Source: Sipunculus nudus
Lineage: Eukaryota; Annelida; Sipuncula; Golfingiida; Sipunculidae
Assembly: GCA_026874595.1 (NCBI GenBank)
Contig: CM049306.1
Location: 105,537,142-105,601,141, forward strand
Direction: 5' to 3'
Length of the DNA: 64,000 nt
The position numbers were made by a program, and so were the translations under genes. Shown here in pieces: positions 13,242-25,900 of this stretch (the stretch's first letter is position 1; each line of letters starts with the position of its first letter). The notes beneath the pieces are model-generated. The model was not told the origin of the DNA and searched no databases. It saw only the letters and a list, made by a program, of their open reading frames with translations.

Positions 13242-13612
13242 ATTGCTCAGTCAAGCGCTTCACAACTGCATGTGGTCTAATGTTTTGTGTGTTAATATGT
13301 GACATTTAATTAGAAATGCAGTAAAATTAAAATTGAATTCACTTAATTCATTTACATACAAGATTCCAAGTAACACATGTTATTTACAGTTTTTTTTCAA
13401 AGAATTAAATGTGAAGCACATGCAAGAACTACAAGGCTTCCATGAGGCATGATATTAATTATAAGTTTTGAGCACTGGTCTGTTACTAACATAAACATGT
13501 TTGTTCTTTCACAGGCTTTCTTGATCTTTCAGGCACAAAGACACACAATAAAGCACTTCCTGGTGTGTCATGAGTTGCAGATTGTAATACCCAAGATTGG
13601 CAGGACAGATTC
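13242..13612 (+). promoter_or_regulatory. Presumed PUS1 5' flank and 5' UTR
   Basis: This is the only space between the hAT element and the first PUS1 ATG. No clear TATA box or initiator can be assigned. Two acceptor-like sites (TTCTTTCACAG near 13514 and TTGATCTTTCAG near 13531) leave open an upstream non-coding exon. Confidence 0.3.
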
Positions 13613-13909
13613 ATGAACCTTGCAAGGAGTGCTCTTGTAGGTCTGTCCATTGGGAGGTGCCTTGTTAGGAGAATAAGAATAGTTTCACACACACCGACAC
13701 TGTGTTCACAGGGATTTCAGCGCAATCAGACCACGCCATTCTCATATTCATTTCCATACAGCCATAGAGCAAGCCCCAGAGATACTGTGATGGAGGAGGA
13801 GGATGTTACTAGTACTAAAAGTGAGAAGAGTGTTCAGAAACGCAGCACTGATGGTACAGACTGTGGACCAGAGGGAAAAAGGCTGAAGACAGATGAATCA
13901 ACAGACAAG
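13613..13909 (+). CDS. PUS1: PUS1 exon 1 (mitochondrial presequence, nuclear start, basic patch)
   Basis: 99 codons, ending phase 0 at AAG|GTTAAA. The first 40 residues ([20 protein letters not shown] onward) are Arg-rich and poor in acidic residues, like a mitochondrial targeting peptide. A second ATG at 13790 begins [10 protein letters not shown] and would give a shorter nuclear form that retains the basic patch GKRLK. Human PUS1 has an equivalent two-start arrangement. The first ATG is chosen because it opens the frame and gives the presequence. Confidence 0.85.
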
Positions 13910-16900
13910 GTTAAAAGTGTTTTATGGAAGAATGTAATAAAAATATTACCTCTGAATTGGACCGGTCAGCCATATTTTTGATTTGAAGAAAGAATGTCTT
14001 ATTTATTTTTAAGTGATAGGAAGCTCTTAAGCTTATTAAGGAACTAAATTGTGTATGATGGAGTTTTACCTGGAGTAAGTTTTGTTGCCATTAAGAGTGC
14101 TTTAACTGATTCTCATGTTTCACCTCATGAAGGCAGAAAGTTTATATTTATCATTAAAATCATTGTAAGATCATCTTCTGAGAACTGGTGCTGTATATTT
14201 ATAAAGTGAGCCTACTTACAGACCCATTATAAACAATGTGAGCTGAGCAACATAACCCATGGGTCACTTGTTCTAACAGGAAATAAAACCAGGAGGAGAT
14301 TCATCAGAATCCACCACAGAGAGAGTCAAGAGGAAGAAATCTGCCATGCTGCTGGTGTACTCAGGACTGGGATACTATGGCATGCAAAGGTGAGAGTGGT
14401 TCTCTTTGCTGTTAAACTTGTTGATTCTCCAGGGAAGGTCATGGTTATTGTCCAAGGCTCAGCTAAACCAATGTCATGTCTACATTTTCCATATTGGGAT
14501 TAAAAAAATGTTCTGGTATGTCCTGTTGCACCAAACAGGCAGAAAACAGTCCTAAATGTGGTGTGTACCTAGTGTTTGCTTACAGGGGAAAGGCACAAAT
14601 AGTAATATGTGAACAAGCAGACAGGCTTAGATGAGTAGTGAAGAGTATAAAGACTGCCCGTGGTGGTTGTTTCAATATTAAAGTATCATAAGCAGAAGGA
14701 GACATCGGGGGTTTACACCATTCATGTGCAAAGGATTAGATCAATAGGTATAGCAAATTAAAAAAGTACAATAAGCCATTGTTGACAAGTTTTATCTTTT
14801 GTATGAGTTTGATTCTCACATATAAGTGTATTGACCCCCTTTGATCTATCAGTTTATCATGCCTGCTCTACAGAAAAGCTTGTCTTATACATGCCTCGGA
14901 TTGTGTATAGTGGTATACAGATTTACTGTGTCTTCCAGAAATCCTGGTTTTCCAACCATTGAAGAGGATTTGTTGGGTGCTTTGTTGAAAATGAAAATGA
15001 TCACAGAGGATGCCTTCAAAAGCCCTGGTCAGGTGAGGAGATTTGAAGTGTAGCAAGAATAAAGAAAAAACAGTTATTTCCTAGTTCTAAATATTTCAGG
15101 CATCTGTGAAGTAGCAGCTGATCAGGTTATAGGTAATCAAGCTGCCAACCACATTTTAGAATACTGAAATAATTTTACATTCCGGATATACAAGTGCAGG
15201 TTCTGGTAATGCTGTAGACTCATTGTTCTTTCAGGGAGATTTATTTCTTCCCAATAATTATAGGAACTTAGTGGACCAGACAGAGGTAAGCATGCTGCTG
15301 TTTGTCATAGGAACTAAAAGAGATGATTTTATGGTGAATTTTTTTAAAATACTTAGATCCAGTTTCAACGAGCTGCAAGAACAGACAAGGGCGTGTCAGC
15401 TGCTGGACAGGTTGTGTCACTTCGGATAAGTATATGTTTTTATATATAAAATAAACAATTTTTAGGTCATGGACCTTTGTTTTTTTGTCAGATACAGTTG
15501 TATTTCATCATATAATATAGGTAAATGAAGAAATTGCATGACAGTGTATATTCTGTATTAATGAAGCAAATTTAATGATGGGAAAAACTCAAATTAATAT
15601 TCTATAAATTTAAGTGTGAGTTTTGTGTTTGATGTTACTTATGTTGACTTTAAATCACTGGCTGGTTGAGTTCTGACATGATCTGTGTGAAAATAAATTC
15701 TCAGCACTTTTCTGGCCCTTTACCTTTAAGTGTAATATAGGATTAAAGGTAACAGCTATTAAAAGTGCTTAATTTCATGAATTACACAATTAAATCTAGT
15801 ATGTCATATAGCAGCCAATACCTTTGTAAGGATGAAGTTAGGTTGTTGAGATGTGGGTGACCATCATGGAGATTATCTTCTGTCATGATAACCCAACATT
15901 CAGTGCTGTAAACACTATAAAATTGGTCATTCTTTACATATATAACATTGGAGCTCGTACACTGTGCTATATAGGACTGGTCATGTGCATTCAGTTGACT
16001 GTATATGAGACTAAATATGAGACAGAATGGTGATGAGTTGTACATGTTGATTTTGCTGGAACTGTTTGATATTCACTTACTGTTAATATTTAATGTTCTT
16101 CTGATTATTATACTTGCCAGTTGGTTCGGAGAAGTTATCAAAGGAAATAAATGAACATCTTCCAAAACAGATCAGGGTTTTAGGTGAGTTAAAAAAAAAA
16201 CATAAAGGTTGTGGGTAATACGTCATTTTATTGGCTCATTATAAATAAACTAAAGGTGACAAATTACATGTGTTCATGTTGCTGCTATATGAGCAAATAT
16301 ATTCTGTAAACAGATTATTTAACAGATATTTTAGTATATATTAAATCCCATTTTTACCATTCAATGCTTTAGTTTGGTATACCACAATTTGCAGCATGCT
16401 ATTAACTTTTCTATTTTTCCAAAGTTCTGATATGAAATGTTACAAATGACATTATTGAGGATCATGTTGGAATATTATGTTACATAATGAAAATATGTTA
16501 CCCAATATTATGTTTCATAATGAAATATGTTACCCTGGTTATGTGTAAGAGAGTTTGTCATGATGAGAAATACTAATATATTTAGAGATATTCTCAAAAG
16601 AATTTTTGTCACTCAAAAAACATCATATATTTCTACAGATATAAAGAGGACAACAAAAGCATTTAATAGCAAGAACAACTGTATGGCCAGGACGTATACC
16701 TACATGATGCCCACCTTTGCCTTCACTCCTGTGGATCAGGTATGGTTAGATCAGTGGTCAAATGAACGCTCAGGGAAACAATAAAAGAGAGAACTGAGAA
16801 TTTGAATGTTTGTTTGAAAATGGAATCAAATTATGAGCAGATTTATTATACCTAAAGACGAGTATTTCTATAGATCAGGGCTTCTGACAACTCCTATATT

Positions 16901-19900
16901 TCCTGTATACATATATTCCTATATATTCCCATAAAAAATAGTATCCTATACATTTTTAGCGAACCTGTGAGCTTATGCAATGGCGCAGCTTTGTCCGTCC
17001 ATCGTCCGCCGTCCGCCGTTCAGGGCTGGCTTTCCGCCGTCCATGGCTGTAAGTCAGAAACCGTCAGAGCTAGCAGCTCCAAAATACATGTAAGAATTAT
17101 TCACATGTGAAACTTGGTGCCCTGGAGCTTATTATTGGGTATCTGCATTAATTTAGATTTTATAGAGAAAAAGCTTAAAAACCTTTAAAAATCTTCTTCT
17201 CTGAAACTGTCCAGCCAAATTGTCCAATATTTCACAGAAATGATCTCTGGAACAATCTCTCTCAAGTTTGATCGAATGGTTCCAGTTCAGAGATTTTTGG
17301 CCGAGTTACAGGAGGTTGAACTTCGTCATCTGTCCAAAAAAGCTCACTAAAATTAAAATCTCAGAAACGGCTAGAGCTATAATCACCAAATTTATACCAA
17401 TGTTTGTCACATGTCATATCTGATTTTGAAGTATTGGTGGCGCCACCAACATTGATGTGTTTTTTACAAGTGAAAATGTTATTTTAAACTCTTCTAGCTT
17501 ATACACTGATTTATGATGAAACTGTTAAGCTGATTGGTTTAAACTTTACAAGAATTATTCTATGGTAGGGTTCTGCCAGTTTTATAAGAATAGATTGGGT
17601 AAATACAGTTTAAAAAAAACATTGTAGCCAATTGAAAAAGGCCTTCTGTATTTGAAAACAGATTTGACAATGGGCTGAGTTTCAGCAGCCAAGTCAAGAG
17701 GTCACTCAGAACAAACAGGTGGGGTCCAGACATCACCATAGCAACTGACCTGGCTCTGGGGGTGTCTAGACAATGTCTAGACATCTAGACCCAGCGTCTA
17801 GATGTCTAGACACAATGTTTAGATGCAGAATTCCCAGATTATTGGAACTATATCTTTCAACTGTTTGAAAAAACTTGGTTTGCATTTTAAACAAATTGGG
17901 TTTATCATCAGGTATCATGTGAACTGCTGCGCCCTCATTTTTGGTTGACCTCTGACCTTTCCTCACTGCCCAGCGTCCATTTGTGCGTCTTTTGCCACAC
18001 ATAAACCCACATATCTCGGGAACCGTTTGACCGATCAGGCTAAAAATTTTGCACAAATGTAGCCCTTTGATAGCTTAATAACATACACTAAAAATGGTGG
18101 CGCCACTTGCAACCATTTTTGCACAGCATCCATCTGTTCATCTGCCTTGGGATAATATAACTCATATCTTAGCAGTGGTTTGACTTATCCATCTGAAATA
18201 TGCAGGTTTATACATCCTGGAAAGCTTACTCAATTTATGAAGGTGGCGCCACCTACATTCACGTTTACTCTGCAGACATCCAAGCTCATATCTCAGGAAC
18301 CGTTTGACCGATTGGGCCAAAATTTTGCATGTGTATAGATCTCACAGAGCTCTTCATCATAGGCAAAACTGGTGGCACAGCCTGCAACCACTTAAGCACA
18401 GCGTCCATCTGTTCTTCTGCCTTGGGATAAAATCACTCATATCTCAGCAGTGGTTTGACTTATCCACCTGAAATTTTGCAGGTTTACACATCCTGGATAG
18501 CTTTCTTAATTTTTGGCAGGTGGCCTCACCTACATTCATGTTTACTCTGCAGACATCCAAGCTCATATCTCGGGAACTGTTTGACCAATTGGGCCAAAAT
18601 TTTGCATGTATATAGATATCACATAGCTCTTCATCATAGGCAAAACTGGTGGCACAACCTGCAACCACTAATGCACAGCACCCATCTGTTCATCTGCTTT
18701 TGGTAAAAATCACTCATATTTCAGCAGTGGTTTGACTTATCCACCTGAAATTTTGCAGGTTTATACATCCTGGACAGCTTTCTTAATTTATGGCAGGTGG
18801 CAGCACCTACATTCATGTGTACTCTGCAGACATCCTAGCTCATATCTCAGGAACCGTTTGACCGATTGGGCCAAAATTTTGCATGTGTATAGATCTCACA
18901 GAGCTCTTCATCATAGGCAAAACTGGTGGCACAGCCTGCAACCACTTAAGCACAGCGTCCATCTGTTCTTCTGCCTTGGGATAAAATCACTCATTTCTCA
19001 GCAGTGGGTTGACTTTTCCACCTGAAATTTTGCAGGTTTATACATCCTGGACAGCTTCCTCGATTTTATGACAGGTGGCGCCACCTACATTCACGTTTAC
19101 TTTGCAGACATCCAAGCTCATATCTCGGGAACCGTTTGACCGATTTGGCCAAAATTTTGCATGTGTATAGATCTCACATAGCTCTTCTTCATAAGCAAAA
19201 CTGTTGGCGCCACCTGCAACCACTTATGAACATCGTCTATTTGTTCATCTGCCTTGGGATAAAATCACTCATATCTCAGCAGTGGTTTGACTTATCCACC
19301 TGAAATTTTGCAGTTTTATACATCCTGGACAATTCTCTTGATTTTATGACAGGTGGCACCACCTACATTCACATTTACATCCATGCTAATATACAACACA
19401 CCTCCCTCTATTCCCCTCGCCACTTAATCCATGCCCAACTTCACCCGTCCCACTCTGATTTCTGCGGATACACAGTTGCTTGTCGACTACCCATATTCTA
19501 GTTTTAATATGTCATAGTCTGATACTTGCAGGTCCGAAATGTCCATTTTGCTGAAATCATAATGACTAAGGTAGATATGCTGGACTTTAAAGGATCAATA
19601 TTAAATTTTAAAAATAAAACCTCTATTCATACTCCAAAACTTTGTATAGGTTCGCATTAGGCCTGTAGGCCTTGTAAATATAATTCAACATTTATTTTTA
19701 GCTCAGCTGACTATAAGTCATCTGAGCTATAGTCATGGTCCATTGTCCGTCGACCGTCCGTCTGTCTGTCCGTCCGTCCGTCGGTCCGTCTGGATGTCCG
19801 TCCGTAAGACTGGCACGTTTCGACACCGTTGGTTCTACGAATCTGAATTTCGGCATACAGTTAGATGTCCCCATAATCTCCTACCATGCCAAAATTGGGT

Positions 19901-22900
19901 CAATAGGACTTCGTTCCCCTGAGATATTAAGGAAAAACCTCAATTTTTTATTAAAAATCTATTTTCACACTTCAGGACTGCCTAAAATCAAAACCACTCA
20001 TCTGGTTTTCTTCATATTTACCATAAATATTCCTCTATATAGTTCCTATGTACATGCCAGATATTAAGTCAGTATTATATAATTTAAAAAAGTTATGGGC
20101 CCAAACATAATGGACTTTGTAAAAAAATCAGGAAGATATTTGGTCACTTAAGACCAAAATTGTTAAAGGTAGGGACTTTTTTCCAGTAATACAACTTATA
20201 TTAATCAAAATTTAATTGTATACCAAAAATTAGATCAAAATTTGTTAAATTTTTTTAAATATTGGCAAAAATATAAAATTGGTACCTTAAATTTTGCCCA
20301 ACTTTGGCCATGGCACGTTTTTTTCCTGTAAGTACTGTGGATTTAATTTTCACACCATGTATACATAAGGATTTAATCTGTTAAAATCTGAAATTTAAAA
20401 ATAAAAGCTGCAAAATTAGGCTAGTTATTGAATTTTTTTGGAGGCTCTTGTTGAATTCCCTTACATTGTCAAGCAGTCCACTTTGATGACTGTAGGTCAT
20501 TCAGTGCACATCTCTATGCTCCCCAGGCTGTTGACATAATTTTAGATGTCCCCAAAATCTCCTACCATACCGAAAATTGGGTCATTAGGACTTTGTTCAG
20601 GACTTAGAGATATTAAGGGAAAAAAAACTCCGTTTTTCATAAAAAAAGCCATTGTTACACTTCAGGGCTGCCTAATATCAAAACCACTGATCTGTTTTTG
20701 ATCGTATTTAGGATTCACATTCTTTTATACATTTTCTATGAACATACCAAAAATTAGGTTAGTATTGGGTATTATTTCGAAGTTATGGGCCAAAACATAA
20801 TGCAATTTGTTAAAAAATCAGGAAATATATTTACTCACATGAGAATTGCTGAACCTAGAGACTTTTTTTCAGGAATATAACTTTATTTAATCAAGATTCA
20901 ATTGTTTTTCCCAAAATTAGATCTGAATTTTGCAAATTTTTCAAGTTATTAGCATAAATAAAATATCAATACCTTAAATTTTGTCCAACTTTGGCACTGT
21001 TGATTTTATTTTCACAGCATATATACATAAGGATTTAATCTTTTAAAATCTGAAATTTCAAAGAAATTGATTGGAAAGAATAGCTTTTATTCATGTTTTC
21101 ATACACCATGTCAAGTGTTGTTTACATCTAGCCCACCTAGTAGTACAGCCTTCACTTGCATTATGTAACCCACCCCAGGCAGCTTGCCTTGGGTCAGCTT
21201 GGCCACTACCAGCAGGCTTCCCCTCTGCTCTGCACTCCCCCCCCCCCCCCCAGATGGTGCATAAACTAGATGAATGTTATTATTTTCTGTATGTGATTCA
21301 TTCTTATTCTAGGCTATGCTACATTTTAGATTTTGTAATGTACCACCAGGGTTACAATGATTAAAGTGTACATTTAATTGTGTCCACAAAGTGGTGTATT
21401 GCTATGAAAGTGTGGATGTTCATGAGATAAGTAATTCCTTACTTCAGAGGAGTAAAAACTTCACCAGGTGTGAAATTGACTATTAATTTCAGTAATTAAT
21501 TAAAACTTGGATAGTAATTAGCACAATGATATTGTTTGTTTCTCATTCAACCAACAGTGTGTATACTTTATTTGAAAAGATGTTTTATTTTATCAAATTT
21601 ACTGAATCTTTTATTTTATTTTGGTGAATAAAATTAAGCAGGTACTGAAAACTCCAATGTGCAAAACTTTTTAATAGTGATTCAAGGAATATTCTTGTAG
21701 ATGCCATGTTGTGGCATTATTTTCTTTTAAATTCAGTTTAAACATTTATGATTTAAAAATAATTAAATATATGTGTATGCATAATATGACCCAATATGAG
21801 CTACACTCTATATATATAATGATTGCAACTTTTGCAACAATTCTAATATTTTAACTTATAGTTTCAGTTTTTTACTCTGTATATATAATGATTGCAACTT
21901 TTGCAACAATTCTAATATTTTAACTTATATTTTCAGGTTTTTTTCATTTAAAATTTATAAAACCTGTAAATAAAAAAAATGATTCAGATAAAAACTTCTT
22001 AATGGAAAAAGTGGATATGCTTAAAAAAAAATAGGCTTATATATAAACTTAAATGCATTATTCCCTTGAAAGTGAAATAAAGGTATTAGTCCATTCTGTC
22101 CACTTGCCTGTCCATCTGTAAATTTTCCATCTGTAAATTTTCATACATTACAGTATCTCAAAACTTTTACTGTTTTTCTTCATGACAGTCTTGTCAGAGT
22201 ATTAGTTTGCAATCATATATTTAGAACTTTACTATAACCAAGTAGGAGGGCCCCTTTCCTCTTAGCTTTTCATATTCTTATATAAATGAAAAACATTACA
22301 ATAGAATATTTCTACATCCACCTTCGTGCTGCCCTCACTTTTCCCTTCTCCGAACCCCATCCCAAAGTCAGCCTCAGTAAGCAAGAACAAGATGAATCAG
22401 ATATATTCATACTTTAATATTTTGTATAACTATTCGTCCATAGGTACCTATGTACATGCCAGAAATTATGTCAATATTGTGTAATATGTAGACATAGTGG
22501 GCATCACAATAATGTACCTTGTCAAGACTAAAGAGATATTGTGTCATACAGTCACAAATTCATAAATCACTTCATCAGCATAGTTAATCATAACATCATA
22601 TCTGTCAAATTGAAAGCTTGCAGACTACCATACACTTTAGATCCTTCAACAAATAGCCTTATCATCATTCTACTACTGCTTATTACTGCTGTCATTGCAT
22701 TCATATTTGCTCAAATATATCACAATTTTCTACACCTCTTTAATAAATAAAAAATAAACCACTATATATGACTCTATTAATCCATCAGTGAGGTTATTTC
22801 ATTTATCATTTACTCACATATTACATTACATTCCTTTATAATAGCCCAACATGTCCATGATATTCATAAGCTTTATCAACTCGATATAGTATCACAGTGG

Positions 22901-25900
22901 AGAAACATTTATGGTCCAATCACGATCAGCTGAGCGCCGTGACCCATGGGTCCTTTGTTTTTATTATTTATAAAACATTTTTGTTGTTTATATACGCTAG
23001 TGAAGAACAATTTTGTGTTCATCTTTCAAGTAGGCTTTATTCTATATCTTTTCATGATTGATGAATTAAAAAAATGCATTCTAACTCAGTACAGTTTGAG
23101 TTCAGGGGACATTGGACAATTTTGTGTGTATGTGCCCTTATTATACCCTTGTTTTCATGTGATGTATTGTGCACTTTTGCATGGTGTCAAAACAATATTA
23201 ATTACATAAATAGGCAATAGAGGGCAGCATAGACATTTAAGCCATTTTTAAAATGAATGTTTTTTTTTCACAGCTAATAAACTACATTTTGCACTTTTCA
23301 ATGGCTTTTGAGTTTTCTGGTTTATACGTACAAGTGAAAATAATATTTTCTTTTCAATGCATTATTTTCTATTTCAGAAAGTGCAGGAGGATTTCCGCAT
23401 GTCAGGTATTGTACATAAAATTTTTATAACATAAAAAATCATATTCATAATAATAATTATTTCAATTATTATGATTGTTCTAAATATGGAATGTTTATTG
23501 GTTAAGAAAATTTAAATTATTCAGTGTATAATATTTAAAAATGAAAGTTAAATTCCTTTGCAGATACTTAATTAAAATATGATACATTTCTTGAACTAAT
23601 TGAGCAAGGTATTCTGCCTGTATATTATAAATTCATCGAGATTAAGGTATCTTATAAAATGCTTATTTTGATTTTGAATGAACAGAGGAAATTCGTGCAG
23701 AGGTATCCAGGCTCTTGATGCTCTACAAGGGAACGCACAAATTCCATAATTTCACATCTCAAAAGTGAGCATACTAAAATTTCAATTATTTTAATTTACA
23801 GAAGTAAGATTTTGCAAAGTGTATTGTGGTAAACTTATTTGAAATTGAAAAAGGTTATATTATTTTGAGAATTGATTAACTTGTATAAATTTTTCCCTGA
23901 TAAAAAAAAATTGTCATCATTAAAAATAGGAAAACTTAATTAAACTGATGTTAGAATGGACTTAATTCAAGGACTGAAACTTACCTGAAAAACTTATGAA
24001 TTTGGCAGAAATATTGTAACAAAGAGTTTTCAGAAACAGCATGTGACAGGGATGACATTTTATTCTTTTAGTTTACTGGAATCAATGCTTCTTTTCAGAA
24101 AGCCCACTGATCCAAGTGCAGCCAGGTACATCATAAATATACAGGTATGATATATATTATATAGGTATTGTAGATATTTGTGGGGCTCAAAATAAAACTG
24201 TAGATAACTCAAATCAGACATTGACATACAATATTTTCTGTTTTGGCCCTGGTAGGTAAGAATTCTGTTTAACACAGTTCCTCTGTCTGTTTCCCAGTTG
24301 AATGAAGTTAATTTATTAGCTCAGCTGACTATAAGTCATCTGAGCTATAGTCGTGGTCCTTTGTCCGTTGGCTGTCCGTCCGTCCGTCTGTCCATCCGTC
24401 CGTTAAACTGGCACGTTTTGAAACCGTTAGACCTACGAATCTGAAATACAACATACAGTTAGATGTCCCCAAACATCTCCTACCATACCGAAAATTTGGT
24501 CATTAGGACTTCGTTTCTTCGAGATATTAAGAAAAAACTTCCATTTTCCATAAAAAAACCATTGTTACACTATAAGACTGCCTAATATCAAATCCACTGA
24601 TCTGATTTTGATCATAGTGAATATACATATTCTTCCATACAATTTCTATGTACATACCAAAAATTAGGTGAGCATTGCGTAATTTGTTGAAGTTATGGGC
24701 CGGAACATAATGCACCTCATAAAAAAATCAGGAAATATATTAACTCACTTAACATAAGAATGGCTGAAGCTAGAGACTTCTTTTCAGGGATATAACGCCA
24801 TTTAATCAAGATTCAATTGTATACCGAAAATTAGATCTGAATTTTTCAAATTTTATAAGTTATTCACATAAATATGAAACCAGTACCTAAAATTTTGCCC
24901 AAATTTGGGCATGGCACTTTTTTTTCCCTGTAAGTACTGTTGGTTTAATTTTCATATCATGCACATGTAAGGATTTCAGCTTCTAAATTCTGAAATTTGA
25001 AAGGAATTGACCAAAAACTAACTTTTATTACATTTTTTATGAGACCATGTCACACCTAGGCTGTACTGGAGCCCCTCTATATGTCCCCATATTGACCTTT
25101 CATGCTTGAAGTGAGGCATATACTGCAGCAAGCCAGCTCTTGGGTGGCCTCAGCTGGATATAGCTATTCAACCCCCCTCCTCTTGTAATTGTTTGGCCAA
25201 AAACATAACAATAAAAAATAATTTGAAAAAATTATTGGTTTACAATAACAACTTTAGGTAAAATAAATGGAAAAAGTATTTTATGGTTAATGAGTAACAG
25301 GTACCTTGCAATTACTGATGTTTTATGAATCTTTCATGGATTGCTGAAAATATATTTCAAATGACACCATGCAGTCACCATTGGGTATTTTTTTAATTTC
25401 AATCATAAAAATGAAAAATAAATAATTAAATAAAATTGTTGTTCACTTATAAGGGATTATGTGAAGCAAGTTAATGATAGACAAGGATGGATTTGATCAT
25501 ATTAAATATTCTAAATTTCCAGGTCTTTTCCAGGTGTTTAATTTGTTGGTTTTTTTTTATTACAACATTTAAAAAAAATGAAATATGTAAAAAATTAAAA
25601 AAAAATTAATCAGACAAGTGCTCATTAAAGATGTCAATATGTTTGAATAATAACATTCAGACTCATGGCTGTATCAGCTGTTACATGATACTGGGTAAAT
25701 AATAAAAATTTATATTTCTGATAACTTTATTTCAGTTGATAAAATTAAACTCCAGTTTGCTCCTTGTATAATATATTGGTTTGTTTTGATCCTTGGGTTA
25801 TTTTTAACACATGTATTAGATTCGAAGTAGAGATTATTTTCTATTTTTCTGATACAAATTAAAAAAAAAATAAAATTTTTAAAATTTGATAAAAAAAATC

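Noticed and set aside
14841-15053. ORF starting at 14841 as an independent small gene
   Set aside because: Its second half is PUS1 exon 3; the first half is intron sequence ending in a good acceptor.
22541-22750. 69-codon ORF repeated at 45152-45361, with partial copy at 31124
   Set aside because: It lies in the tail of a non-coding element, is frame-broken in the third copy and has no known motif; conservation reflects recent duplication.
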